The position numbers and the translations under genes were made by a program. Below are positions 18,317-27,419 of a DNA stretch of 64,000 nucleotides, piece after piece; the stretch's first letter is position 1; every line of letters starts with the position of its first letter. Origin of the DNA: Planctomycetota bacterium (GTDB taxonomy: Bacteria; Planctomycetota; Phycisphaerae; Phycisphaerales; UBA1924); assembly GCA_018242605.1 (NCBI GenBank), contig JAFEBP010000009.1, forward strand, positions 124,001 through 188,000. Reading direction: 5' to 3'. The notes under the pieces are model-generated. The model did not search any database. It had not been told where the DNA came from and worked only from the letters and a program-made list of their open reading frames with translations.

Positions 18317-19254
18317 CCTTGAACACCGATCGCCGAAAGCGTTCGGAAGCACCGCTCAGCCACCGCGACGAACCGCTCACTGGGGAAGCACCTCAAGTTC
18401 GTGCCCAGGTGCCCGATCGATGCAAGGAGCATCCCCATGGCGTCGATTTCAGAACAGCCCTTCGCGCTGCAATGAGAGCGGACTTCCCGCGCGAGTCTTG
18501 CTGTCGACAAGCCGAAGGAACTGGACAACCGGACCAGATCGTACATCCCGAAACCTCGCGGGTTGGAATCCGCCCAGTCGATGAGCGAGAATGACCAATC
18601 GCCGTGCGACCCAGTGCCCGACAGTCGGACGTTTCCCGACCACAGGTCGTTGTGATCGATCTGATGCTGCGGCGACCACACCTTGGCGTCGAGCCGCTCG
18701 ATGGCGTGCTCCGCCGCCTTCCGCATCGCCAACGAGAACTCACCCTCGGACGCCACGACCAACAGGCATTCTCGAAACCTGACGTCAGCGATGGACACGC
18801 CGCCGATGGATTGGCCCGCGACCATGCGGAGCCAACGGAACAGGCTGTGCCGAACTCTCCGGCGACGAATCAACCCGAACACTCCGCCGGGCATCGGATC
18901 GCGCCATTCATAGCATGCCACCACCAGACCGCCGGATTCGGCTTGATAGAACGGGGGTAACACAGCACCGCGCGTTTCACGCGACAGAAGGCTTTGAATT
19001 TCGTGCGACCGCTTGGCGGCTCGCGCCACCACCAACCCCGCCGCGGCGTACCCGGCGATGGCGCACGCGATGCACCGTCCGGACTCTTCCCGGAGGTTGA
19101 ACTTCGACGTCGCATCGGGCACCCTGACTTCCTGCGCGATCTCCTCCAGTCGATACCCGGGACGCCAGAAAGGCGCACCGCGGAGTACTTCGCACAAGGA
19201 CTCCGCGGAGGGCGTCTGGTGTTCGCCGATCGGCACGTCTGCGTGCGCGATCAT
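18313..19254 (-). CDS. APH/choline-kinase-fold phosphotransferase
   Basis: 313 residues from the ATG at 19254 (MIAHADVPIGEH). The frame is open upstream to 19443, but that part is low-complexity. The catalytic loop of the aminoglycoside phosphotransferase/choline kinase fold is present (HNDLWSGN, pattern H-x-D-x4-N), followed by the metal-binding Asp in LIDWADS. The N-lobe has a plausible strand-helix pattern but the nucleotide Lys is hard to fix. In an EPS locus it could phosphorylate a sugar or a lipid-linked intermediate; WbdD-type chain terminators pair a kinase with a methyltransferase, and a methyltransferase is the next gene here with a 4-nt overlap. Antibiotic resistance is unlikely in this context. 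Confidence 0.75.
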   Translation of the reverse strand: MIAHADVPIGEHQTPSAESLCEVLRGAPFWRPGYRLEEIAQEVRVPDATSKFNLREESGRCIACAIAGYAAAGLVVARAAKRSHEIQSLLSRETRGAVLPPFYQAESGGLVVACYEWRDPMPGGVFGLIRRRRVRHSLFRWLRMVAGQSIGGVSIADVRFRECLLVVASEGEFSLAMRKAAEHAIERLDAKVWSPQHQIDHNDLWSGNVRLSGTGSHGDWSFSLIDWADSNPRGFGMYDLVRLSSSFGLSTARLAREVRSHCSAKGCSEIDAMGMLLASIGHLGTNLRCFPSERFVAVAERCFRTLSAIGVQG

Positions 19255-19524
19255 CGGGCCATCACCTCTTCCGGGCCGGGGGCCGCGCGGCGGCTCCTCG
19301 CGCCCGGCCGGGACTCGTTCAAGGTTGGAGACCGGTCCCGGCGCGTGGCCGTCATCACCATGGAACAGCGCCAAGTGGCATCCGTCGAGGCCCCCGGTGT
19401 TGCGCCACCGGAAGGCGCCGAGCCCCGCCCAACTCTCCGCCAAGCGACAGATCTCGGGGAACCGGTTCGGTCGTAGATAGGAGTTATTCGCCAGTTCATG
19501 GGCTTCAATCCGTGGTCGGCGTGG
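19255..19524. other. Intergenic gap inside the EPS locus
   Basis: 270 nt between the acyltransferase stop and the kinase start. A minus-strand frame of 93 codons starts with GTG at 19532 and ends in a 4-nt overlap with the kinase ATG, but its Arg/Pro/Gly-rich product looks like non-coding GC-rich sequence. No convincing hairpin terminator. The gap may hold a degraded reading frame or an internal promoter. Confidence 0.4.
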
Positions 19525-20676
19525 TTACCCACCCGACGGCCCTGGGCCGGCGCTCACCGCTCCGGCCGTATTTCCGACAACTCGACCTTCCGTATCGCTC
19601 GGCCTGATCATCGCCTTCGAAATTCGCTTTCCCAGCTCGGTCAGCGGACGCTCAAAGTAGAATGTCGAAACATGCGCCAGCGCGAATGTCAAGGCGAAAC
19701 AAAGCGGTCGCTTCAGGTAGCGAACCACCGTGTCGCCCGATCCCATCCAGCCCATCATGCTCGCCGGGTGAACAACGTAGAGAGCGTACGAAACGTCGGC
19801 GACGTACCGCAGCACTTTCAAGCGTAGCCATTGGGAATGCAATCCGGGGGCAACGAGCGTCGAGCCGATAACCGCCGTGCCCAAGTACGGACGAAAGTAC
19901 TGAACCGGCCCCGACGCCGGATGGCAAGACACCCCGAATGCGATCAGTATCGCCATGAACGGAATGCGCCGAAGCACCGTCAACATCACCTCTCCGGGTC
20001 GCCCGAGTGCGCCAAGGAGACACAGCGCCAATGTCGCGCCGGCGAGGATCTCGTCGACCCGCCGGTGCGTCGCAATCCCGATGTACACGCCGTCGACTGC
20101 TCGCCAAGCCGTCACCGCCACAGCGAGCAACGGGAGCAGCAGGAACCCCCGACGCCCGCACGCGCCCACCAGCAGCCCCACGAACAGGTAAAAGTGCATC
20201 TCAACGCACAGACTCCAGAAGTGACTGACATGCTTGACATCTTCCGAAGTCGGGAAGTAGTTCCAGTAATAGAACCAGAGCGGCGGGTAGGCCCGGAACG
20301 GCGCGGCTTGCAGGATGAGGATCAGCGAAGAACCCACAACCGCCAGAGGGACGATACGGAACAGCCGTCGCACCAGGAACGGAAGAACTCCCCCGTGCTT
20401 GTGCAGCGTAACGGTGATCAGGAATCCCGACAACGTGAAGAACAGAGACATGCCCGCCGGTCCGGCCGTGGAGTTCAGGTCCATCCACTTCGGGCCCAAC
20501 GGCAACATGTGCGTCGCCATGACGAGCAGAATGCTGATCGCCCGCCATCCATCGAGCACGTCCAACCGGTCATATCCGGAGAAACGAGCATCAAGTTGCT
20601 TGCCGCCGGCAGCAAGACTCACCTCTCCCGGACCGGCCCCGGGCTGGTCCTGCATGTTCGCGATGGCACTTCTCAT
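19525..20676 (-). CDS. Membrane acyltransferase of the acyltransferase-3 (OafA) family
   Basis: 383 residues, about ten hydrophobic helices. Family features are LDGWRAISILLVMATHM near residue 40 with the conserved Arg and His, FFTLSGFLITV, and FWSLCVEMHFYLFVG with its conserved Glu. These integral inner-membrane enzymes O-acetylate or otherwise acylate sugars of surface polysaccharides using a cytoplasmic acyl donor. It is encoded 25 nt after the polymerase gene, so it probably decorates this EPS. The last 25 residues are Gly/Ser/Pro-rich and not part of the domain. Confidence 0.9.
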   Translation of the reverse strand: MRSAIANMQDQPGAGPGEVSLAAGGKQLDARFSGYDRLDVLDGWRAISILLVMATHMLPLGPKWMDLNSTAGPAGMSLFFTLSGFLITVTLHKHGGVLPFLVRRLFRIVPLAVVGSSLILILQAAPFRAYPPLWFYYWNYFPTSEDVKHVSHFWSLCVEMHFYLFVGLLVGACGRRGFLLLPLLAVAVTAWRAVDGVYIGIATHRRVDEILAGATLALCLLGALGRPGEVMLTVLRRIPFMAILIAFGVSCHPASGPVQYFRPYLGTAVIGSTLVAPGLHSQWLRLKVLRYVADVSYALYVVHPASMMGWMGSGDTVVRYLKRPLCFALTFALAHVSTFYFERPLTELGKRISKAMIRPSDTEGRVVGNTAGAVSAGPGPSGG

Positions 20677-20701
20677 CGTGGTCGCCAGTGGATCCGCGGT
20701 T

Positions 20702-22057
20702 TTAGGCCACTCCCCTCGCGTTCACGATCACCGGTTGTACGCGGGCTCGGTTCGTCGCGTACGGACGCGCCAACATGCCCACCAGGCCGCCGGCGCCCAG
20801 CAAGTAGATCGGGTTCAGCATCGCGTTGAGCAGGTTGTCCATGGTGTACAACGCGAGCACCGTTGCCAGAACCATCGCGCCGACGAACTCGCGCCCGAGC
20901 AGGACCCGGGCGGCTGCTCTGCGCAAGAGCAGGGCCGGCGGTACGAGCAAGGCCGCGAACAGCGCCACGACCCCGACGACGCCGTTCTTCGTCAACGCGA
21001 TCAGCCACAGCCCGTCCGGAGTGAACCTATGCCCGTCCGCCTCCCTGAGCATCAACCGGTCCATCCGTCCATCGCCGAATATCGACCTTGATCGCATGAA
21101 TCGCCAGCACACGTCTTCGCTGTCGAGACGAACTGCCAGGCTGTCGTCGCGGCCGTCGCCGATCAGCGCGGAAACGTCCCGGAGCAACTGGGCGTCCCAG
21201 CCCCCCACGGTCCGCGCCAGCACGTACAACGGCGCGATCGTGAGAACTCCCGCGAGAATCAGGCGGGTGTTCAGCAGCCGCCCGACGAACAGCGCCGCTG
21301 TTCCCAGGAGCATGAGCATCAGCGCGTACATCGAACGGCACACCGCGCTGACGCCGAAAAGAACGCACACCAGCAACCACATCGGCACGCCCTTGAACAC
21401 GCGCATCTTCCCCGCCGTCCAAAGCCAGATGCCGCACACGGCGGCCGTGCCCATGAACATCGCCACCGCCAAGCCGTGCTGCATGAACACGGTCGGCCGC
21501 CACCCATCGCCGCGCCGCGACTGGGCGAACTGGTGCTGATGAAAGCCGTACACCCAAGAGTGCAACACCGGGCTCATCCTGGCTTCGAACAAGACGAGCG
21601 GAACGTACACCAATCCGCCGATGAACATCGTCACCGCCAGCTCGCGTAACCCGTCGAGGTCGTTGAAGTACAGGCGACCGATGAAATACGGCAAACCCCA
21701 GGTCACCGTCTGGCTGAACACACCCGACACCCCCTCGTACGGGCCGTACCCCGCCGCGAGCGCCGAGGGAAGTGGCACGAGAATCCAGACGAGCATCGGG
21801 ATGTCCCAGAGGCTGAACGCAAACCGTCCGAAGCGGGGTAGATCGAAGAGCACCGTGCCCAGCAGCGCGCTCACGCACGTGACGGACATCTTGGTGATTT
21901 CCGGTATTCCCTCCGCGAGCCGAAAGCGGGCCATGGGAAGGAACATCCATGCCACCATGAACGACCACAGGACCGCCCGCCGCGCCGGCAGGAAGGCGAA
22001 CAGCACGACCACCGCGGGCACCCAGCCGTAGATCGCTATTGGAACGAGCGCGTTCAT
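20702..22057 (-). CDS. Wzy/O-antigen-ligase-like polymerase, multi-pass membrane protein
   Basis: 451 residues with about eleven hydrophobic segments and one larger extracytoplasmic loop around residues 280-345 (DGRDDSLAVRLDSED...). This layout, with Arg residues and the F-x-DG-R element in and near that loop, is that of O-antigen polymerases and ligases, which are poorly conserved in sequence. Placement directly after the flippase gene with a 4-nt overlap fits a Wzy polymerase that joins repeat units at the periplasmic face. The call rests on topology and context more than on sequence motifs. Confidence 0.78.
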   Translation of the reverse strand: MNALVPIAIYGWVPAVVVLFAFLPARRAVLWSFMVAWMFLPMARFRLAEGIPEITKMSVTCVSALLGTVLFDLPRFGRFAFSLWDIPMLVWILVPLPSALAAGYGPYEGVSGVFSQTVTWGLPYFIGRLYFNDLDGLRELAVTMFIGGLVYVPLVLFEARMSPVLHSWVYGFHQHQFAQSRRGDGWRPTVFMQHGLAVAMFMGTAAVCGIWLWTAGKMRVFKGVPMWLLVCVLFGVSAVCRSMYALMLMLLGTAALFVGRLLNTRLILAGVLTIAPLYVLARTVGGWDAQLLRDVSALIGDGRDDSLAVRLDSEDVCWRFMRSRSIFGDGRMDRLMLREADGHRFTPDGLWLIALTKNGVVGVVALFAALLVPPALLLRRAAARVLLGREFVGAMVLATVLALYTMDNLLNAMLNPIYLLGAGGLVGMLARPYATNRARVQPVIVNARGVA

Positions 22058-23613
22058 TCCTTGCGGCTGCCGCCGACCACACCCGCCGCGACCACACGAC
22101 CGCTGATTCTGGCGAGTATCCGCTTCGCCGGCCCCTCAATAAACGGCATGGCGTTGCTCATCATGCACCAACCGGACAGCATCAGCCCGAGCGCCCCCAG
22201 GACGATCGTTCCTGCCTGCTGCGAAGCGGTCGGCAAAAGGACTCGGGGAAGCACGCTCGAGATGCACGCCACGGCGACGACCAGCCCCGTGAAGATCAGA
22301 TCCTGGCGCAGAATCGCCAGACCGTGCCGGGTCAGACGGACGACCACCATGGCATGACCGGCGAGGTTGCCCAGTCCGCAACCGACGATGAACCCCGGCA
22401 CCCCCGCCAGCCGGTGTCCCGCGAGGCAGCCGATCACCGTAACGACGAAGTTCGTGCCGTTGCTGATCGCCAGACTGCGGGCGTCGCCCACCGCGAGCAG
22501 CGCACGGTCGGCCGACGCCTGGAGGATGGCGAACCACAGCGCACCGGCCAACAGGGGGCAGAACAACGCGGCGTCCGAGTATCTCGCATCGTACAGAATA
22601 TTAAAGAACCAGGGTGAACAGATGATGATGCCGAGAATGCCGAACTGAGACAACGCGAGTATGAGACGACGTGACTCACGCAGCTTCTGGTTCAGTTGAC
22701 CCGGATCGCGGCGGAACACTTCGGCGATGGCGGGGAACTGAACCTGGCCCGCGAGGCGTTGGCCGATATCGAGGGGGAGCCTGCTCAGGGTGTACGCGAT
22801 GCTGTACACCCCCAGAACGCTCATGGGCACCACCTTGCCGAGGATCAGGCGGTCGGTCTGCATCGCCAGAAAAGTCACCATCGTGCTGGCGAACACCCAT
22901 CGCCCGAACCCGAGGATGTATTTCGCGGCGTCGGCATCCCACGCGAAGCGGTTGCGTACTCCGTGCAGGAGAAAGTGGGATGAGATCATGAAGAGCGTGT
23001 ACGCGACCGTGGCGCCGCCGATCATCGCCCACACCGACGGCCACAGCAGTGCCCACACAACGGTGACCAGTGTCCTGATGAGCGACTCCCCCAACCCCAG
23101 GAATGTGATGGTCCCCAGGTCGATGTCGCGGGCCCGGGTCTGCAGCGCGGTGGATTGCAGACCCGTGGTGATGAACGACAGCCCGCACGCGGGGATCACC
23201 CATCGAAGCTCGGGCGTTGCATAGAAATGGGCGGCCGGCCATGCCAGGATACAAGTTGCAAGCCAGAGAATGAATCCGCGAACAACCTGAATGGTCCACG
23301 CGGTGTTCAGGAACGCGGGGTCGTCACCCCGGCGGCTCTGGACGATCGCCGGCCCCACCCCGATGTCTGAGAACATCTGCAGCGCCTGGAGCACGATCGA
23401 TGCGAGCGCAGTGAGTGCAAACGCCTCGGGCACAAGCACGTGCGCCAGCAGGAGATTCGATCCGAACCGCAGCACCGTGGCGAACAGGTACTCCGCCCCG
23501 GTCCACCCTGACCCGCGCAACGCGCGGCTGCGGAGGCCCGAACGCTCGGCGCGCGCAGGCTCGGCGCCGGGTACATCCATCGCCGCCGCCTCTGGACGGG
23601 AAAGCTCAGTCAT
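22054..23613 (-). CDS. Wzx-type lipid-linked oligosaccharide flippase (MOP superfamily)
   Basis: 519 residues from the ATG at 23613; an upstream extension is open but unlike the protein. About twelve to fourteen helices. The N-terminus has the family pattern: a basic start, GSGWTGAEYLFATVLRFGSN, LLAHVLVPEAFAL (the position of the L-x-P-x-DFG motif) and FSDIGVGPAIVQ. The middle holds LGVYSIAYTLSRLP. Proteins of this branch move undecaprenyl-linked repeat units across the inner membrane. It is translationally coupled to the putative polymerase downstream. No exporting ABC transporter is present in this left locus, which supports a Wzx/Wzy pathway. Confidence 0.92.
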   Translation of the reverse strand: MTELSRPEAAAMDVPGAEPARAERSGLRSRALRGSGWTGAEYLFATVLRFGSNLLLAHVLVPEAFALTALASIVLQALQMFSDIGVGPAIVQSRRGDDPAFLNTAWTIQVVRGFILWLATCILAWPAAHFYATPELRWVIPACGLSFITTGLQSTALQTRARDIDLGTITFLGLGESLIRTLVTVVWALLWPSVWAMIGGATVAYTLFMISSHFLLHGVRNRFAWDADAAKYILGFGRWVFASTMVTFLAMQTDRLILGKVVPMSVLGVYSIAYTLSRLPLDIGQRLAGQVQFPAIAEVFRRDPGQLNQKLRESRRLILALSQFGILGIIICSPWFFNILYDARYSDAALFCPLLAGALWFAILQASADRALLAVGDARSLAISNGTNFVVTVIGCLAGHRLAGVPGFIVGCGLGNLAGHAMVVVRLTRHGLAILRQDLIFTGLVVAVACISSVLPRVLLPTASQQAGTIVLGALGLMLSGWCMMSNAMPFIEGPAKRILARISGRVVAAGVVGGSRKE

Positions 23614-23838
23614 GACCAGCCGCCGCAATATGCCCACACACGCGGCGGGAGCCCGGAACATCGCCAAACGGCACAGCGGTAATCCGCAGAACGCCGGCCG
23701 CGACCCTGACCCAACCCGCATCGATCAACGGCGTCCGACAACAGCCGGCGTCGCCGTAGTCCGTACCGCTCCTCAAGATGCCGATGGACACCGTCATCAG
23801 GCCGCCCGGTTGTACCCGGTTTGCCATCACTCTCCGTG
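23614..23838. other. Intergenic gap inside the EPS locus
   Basis: 225 nt between the GNAT-like gene and the flippase gene. Open frames here give only low-complexity products, and no hairpin with a T-tract is seen. Nothing assignable. Confidence 0.45.
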
Positions 23839-25050
23839 CTAACGAAGGTACTTCCGGTACGCATCCATCAACCAGTCCTGACGGCGTGCGGCGCGTATGA
23901 GCCGCTTCCCAATCTTCTGAAAGAGCCGATCCAACGCGCTGCGCTGGAGCTTGAGGTTGAGACATTCCCGCGGTTCGGCACCGAGAGAGAGTTTGTACGA
24001 CTCGCCGCCTCGCGTGAGATCGAACCGACGAATCCCCCGCTCGATGCACGCCTCGATCGCCAGCACATTGGCGACCTTCCCGACGCTCAACTTCGCGGGA
24101 ACGGACGGGTCGTACGCGATGCGGTCAACTTCAAGCACTCCGCGGACCAGCGTGCCTCGCACGTAGGCGCAGGGGCTCCCGTCGAGCCGCAGCATGAAGA
24201 TCCGCATCGCACCGATATTGCACAGTTCCCGGATAATCGCCGTTTCGAACGCCCGCTTGGACTTGCTGCGGTACATGCTCGCCGCGCCCCAGCGGGCGAT
24301 GTCTACCGCTTCGATCTGACCGATCACATCATCGAACTCCTCGGGTGTTCCGTGAACACGGAAATCAACCGCGTACTCCTTGTACAGCCGCCGACGGTCG
24401 TAACCGACGTGCCTGCGCATCCGCGGGCTGAGCCCCTCCATGTATTCGTCGACGCTGCCGGGGAGCGCCACCGCCAGCGTCTCGGACCTCGAAAACTCCG
24501 CCAGACCATCCTCGGACGTCCCAACAGATTGAACGGACTGCAGTGCACGTCCGGTCCAGGAATCGGCCGGTACGCACGACAAACTCAGGAACGAAGACGC
24601 TTTCCCGTATCGCTTGAGCGCGTCCTCCAGCATCACAACGCCTTCGGCGTCGGGCACATCGGGACGCGAGAGAAACATGTGGTAGTCGGCGCGATCCCCG
24701 CCGATGAAGCCGAACGAGGGCACGCCGGTAATCTTGTCACGGGTACGCGCGAACGCGCCGATCGCGCAGCACCTGCCCGACCCGTCGCGGAGGGTCAGTA
24801 TTCTGGGTACGGCCGCCGGGGTAATGTGCTTCCAATAAAGATACTGCCATTGCCAAAGTTGAAACTGCGTCGCGTCCACGCTCGCACGCCAGAGATCATC
24901 CCACTCCTCGCGCAGCGAGAGGAACGCCTGCTCGCCGACGGACTCGGAAACGACGTATCGCGTCGGAGCGGCCCCGGGCAACGGCCCGGGCGCCGACCCA
25001 TTGCCGGGATGTATCATGACCACGTTCTGGTTCGTTTCGTTTCCGATCAT
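23839..25050 (-). CDS. GNAT-fold acyltransferase (FemAB/BioF2-like, Acetyltransf_6 type)
   Basis: 403 residues; start ATG at 25050, with a second ATG at residue 12. The C-terminal half has the GNAT layout of the BioF2/CelD and FemAB relatives: GLSPRMRRHVGYDRRRLYKEY, a central helix region with FETAIIRELC, the strand RIFMLRLDGSPCAYVRG, YDPSVPAKLSVGKVANVLAI and the closing RFDLTRGGESYKLSLG. FemAB-like proteins are recurrent members of exosortase-linked EPS loci. A likely role is N-acylation of an amino sugar, which would suit the dehydratase, aminotransferase and nucleotidyltransferase genes upstream. The substrate is inferred. Confidence 0.85.
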   Translation of the reverse strand: MIGNETNQNVVMIHPGNGSAPGPLPGAAPTRYVVSESVGEQAFLSLREEWDDLWRASVDATQFQLWQWQYLYWKHITPAAVPRILTLRDGSGRCCAIGAFARTRDKITGVPSFGFIGGDRADYHMFLSRPDVPDAEGVVMLEDALKRYGKASSFLSLSCVPADSWTGRALQSVQSVGTSEDGLAEFSRSETLAVALPGSVDEYMEGLSPRMRRHVGYDRRRLYKEYAVDFRVHGTPEEFDDVIGQIEAVDIARWGAASMYRSKSKRAFETAIIRELCNIGAMRIFMLRLDGSPCAYVRGTLVRGVLEVDRIAYDPSVPAKLSVGKVANVLAIEACIERGIRRFDLTRGGESYKLSLGAEPRECLNLKLQRSALDRLFQKIGKRLIRAARRQDWLMDAYRKYLR

Positions 25051-25134
25051 GACCTGGGTTCGCCAGCGTTGTTCCGCGTTCTTAGATCAGGGGCCGGGCA
25101 GTGCGGTCCACCGCGGGCATGGAGTTCGATGAGT

Positions 25135-26262
25135 TCATCGAGCATTCGGCACAATTCGGGTGTATTCCTGCATGGCCCGTTGCGTCATCGCCTCGATGCT
25201 GTATTGGTTCACAGCCTCGGCTCTTGCCGCGGCCGCGAGGCGCTCCCGCAACCGACTATCAGTGATGAGCCTTCGCAATGAGGAGGTGAGCTGCGTTTCG
25301 TCCTGTGGAGCCACCAGCAGCCCGTTCTGTTCGTGCCGGATCGCGACGGGCGTGTCGCCGACACCGGTCGCCACGATCGCCAGGCCGGCCATCATCTGCT
25401 CCATGAGCGCGATGCTCATGCCCTCTGTGTGTGAACTCTGCACGCCGATCTGAGCGGTTGCAACGATCGTCGCCATCTCCGCGTCGGGCACGAATCCGGG
25501 CGCCGACACCGTACCCTCCAACCCGGATTGCCGGATCAGATCCCGGGTCTGTTCGAAGTACCATTGTGTGGACGCAATTGGCTTGCCGACCAGGACCGCC
25601 GAGAAGCGGAGTCCTTCCTCACGCAGCTTGGCGCAAGCCCGCACGAGGATCTGAGGGTCCTTGGAGGGCACCATCCTTCCCAGCCACAGGATTGTCGGCG
25701 CGTCGGCGTCTCTGGGACCGGGAGGCGGTGTAGCGGGGACGCCCCCATGAAAGATGCCCACATCGCTGAGACCCGCCCCGCGGACGAGTTGATCCGCCAC
25801 TTTCCTGCATGAACCCGAAACGCTCCGGCACCTTCGCAGGGCCCAGATCAGCACGCGGCGACGCACGCCCGTCTCGGAGAGCACCCGCTCGGAATCCTGC
25901 CAGGTGAAGGCCACGGCAACCCTGGGCCGCAGCCCCGCCGTCGCCAGGATCACGAACGGGAGCGACGACGTGCCGTGAACATGCAGAACCCGGATCCCTT
26001 CACGGCTCACCAGTCTTCTGAGGCGGAGCATCGACGGGATGATCCCGAGCGCCCCTCGCCCGCGTGACTCCAACGACACGACCTTGACGCTGTCGGGCGG
26101 AGCGTCCGCGTAGTGCCCGGCGCTGCGCAGCGCGATGGCGTACGAGCGCATGCCCCGTTCACCCAGCCCCACCGCGAGGTTGTACGCGAGGCGCTGAGCG
26201 CCCCCGCCCCCGAAAGAGCCGATGACCTGCCCCACGCCCATCGCCGGATCAACCTCGCTCAT
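25135..26262 (-). CDS. Family 4 glycosyltransferase
   Basis: 375 residues. The N-terminal acceptor domain begins GVGQVIGSFGGGGAQRLAYNLA, the usual Gly-rich loop of GT4 enzymes, and continues with VLHVHGTSSLPF. The donor domain has ILWLGRMVPSKDPQILVRA and the E-x7-E region EGMSIALMEQMMAGLAIV. It is a cytoplasmic retaining glycosyltransferase for the EPS unit. The ATG overlaps the aminotransferase stop by 4 nt; an 84-nt gap follows before the GNAT-like gene. Confidence 0.92.
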   Translation of the reverse strand: MSEVDPAMGVGQVIGSFGGGGAQRLAYNLAVGLGERGMRSYAIALRSAGHYADAPPDSVKVVSLESRGRGALGIIPSMLRLRRLVSREGIRVLHVHGTSSLPFVILATAGLRPRVAVAFTWQDSERVLSETGVRRRVLIWALRRCRSVSGSCRKVADQLVRGAGLSDVGIFHGGVPATPPPGPRDADAPTILWLGRMVPSKDPQILVRACAKLREEGLRFSAVLVGKPIASTQWYFEQTRDLIRQSGLEGTVSAPGFVPDAEMATIVATAQIGVQSSHTEGMSIALMEQMMAGLAIVATGVGDTPVAIRHEQNGLLVAPQDETQLTSSLRRLITDSRLRERLAAAARAEAVNQYSIEAMTQRAMQEYTRIVPNAR

Positions 26263-27419
26263 GCGGTCGCCCGTTCGACGGCTTCAAGAAGCGCGCCGCA
26301 CACGAGCCCGACCTGCTCGTTGGTGAGCGTCGGGAACATCGGAAGGGTCAGTTCCCGCGCCGCCAGCGCCTCTGTGCGTGCCAACGAGCCGCGCCCCAGA
26401 GAGCAACCGGCGAACGCTGTGAAGCGATGTACTGGCGGATAGTGAAATGAAGATTGAACGCCCGCTTCTTTTAGCCGGTCCGTGATCTTTGCTCGGTCGA
26501 CCCCGGAGGGCAGCAGCACCGGCATGATGTGATGGCCCATCCGATCCTGGGGAGCTCGGATTCGTTCCCAGTCAAAGTCCGGAACCGTCACCGGCGATCC
26601 GGCGAGAAGCTCCTGGTATCGATCCCTCACGCGCTGGCGTTCTGCCAGAAATCCGTCCAACCGCCCCAACTGCGCGAGCGCGACGGCGCTGCGCAGGTCT
26701 TCCATGCGGTAGTTGTAGCCGTGAGCGATCACGTCGTAGCTAAAGGCGCGGCCCTTGAAGCGATCCAGTGTGACGGTCGTCATGCCGTGGGAACGCATGT
26801 TCTTCATGCGCGCGGCGAGATCGTCGTCGTTGGTGGTCAGCATGCCACCCTCGCCGCAGGTGATGTTCTTGTTCCCGAAGAAGCTGAAGCAGCCCAGAAC
26901 TCCCCAGGATCCGCACGCCCGCCCTTGCAGCGTTGAGAAGAGCGCGTGGGCGCAATCCTCAACCACCACCAGCCCGTGCGTTCTGGCAATCTCCAGGACA
27001 CGCGGCATGTTTACCGGGAAGCCGGCGTAGTGAACCACAATCACCGCCTTCGTCCGCGGCGTGATGCGTTCGGTGATCTGCTCGACGTCGATGTTCAGGT
27101 TGTGAGGACCCGCCGAATCGCAGAAGACGGGCTCGGCGCCGACGTAGCGCACCGCGTTCGCCGTGGCCACGAACGTGAGGGTCGGCACGATGACCTCGTC
27201 ACCCGGTCCGACGCCCGCCCCGATCATCGCCAGGTGCAGCGCCGCGGTGCAGTTGTTGATCGCGATCGCGTGCTTGACGCCGCAGCGTTCCGCGAACTTC
27301 GCCTCTAGGCGGGCGGTCGTCTCACCCATCGTGATCCACTGGTCGCGCAGCGGTTGCATGACCGCTTCCATCTCGATGGGGCCGAAGTCCGGTTCGAACA
27401 GGGGGACTCGCCATTGCAT
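26259..27419 (-). CDS. DegT/DnrJ/EryC1/StrS-family sugar aminotransferase
   Basis: 386 residues from the ATG at 27419, which shares one base with the stop of the upstream nucleotidyltransferase (TGATG). PLP-binding Lys184 lies in SFFGNKNITCGEGG and the ring-stacking and Asp region is VVEDCAHAL (152-160). INNCTAALHLAM (54-65) binds the cofactor phosphate. This family transfers an amino group, usually from glutamate, to a keto-sugar nucleotide. With the dehydratase-like SDR two genes upstream it would make an NDP-amino-deoxyhexose, for example a 4-amino-4,6-dideoxy sugar. The exact sugar cannot be read. Confidence 0.95.
   Translation of the reverse strand: MQWRVPLFEPDFGPIEMEAVMQPLRDQWITMGETTARLEAKFAERCGVKHAIAINNCTAALHLAMIGAGVGPGDEVIVPTLTFVATANAVRYVGAEPVFCDSAGPHNLNIDVEQITERITPRTKAVIVVHYAGFPVNMPRVLEIARTHGLVVVEDCAHALFSTLQGRACGSWGVLGCFSFFGNKNITCGEGGMLTTNDDDLAARMKNMRSHGMTTVTLDRFKGRAFSYDVIAHGYNYRMEDLRSAVALAQLGRLDGFLAERQRVRDRYQELLAGSPVTVPDFDWERIRAPQDRMGHHIMPVLLPSGVDRAKITDRLKEAGVQSSFHYPPVHRFTAFAGCSLGRGSLARTEALAARELTLPMFPTLTNEQVGLVCGALLEAVERATA

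Noticed and set aside
19251..19532. 93-codon minus frame ending in a 4-nt overlap with the kinase start
   Set aside because: GTG start, Arg/Pro-rich random-looking product and only one coupled side; kept as an intergenic note.
23610..23864. 84-codon minus frame ending at the flippase start
   Set aside because: Begins inside the GNAT-like gene and has no sensible product; any ATGA start creates such a stop by chance.
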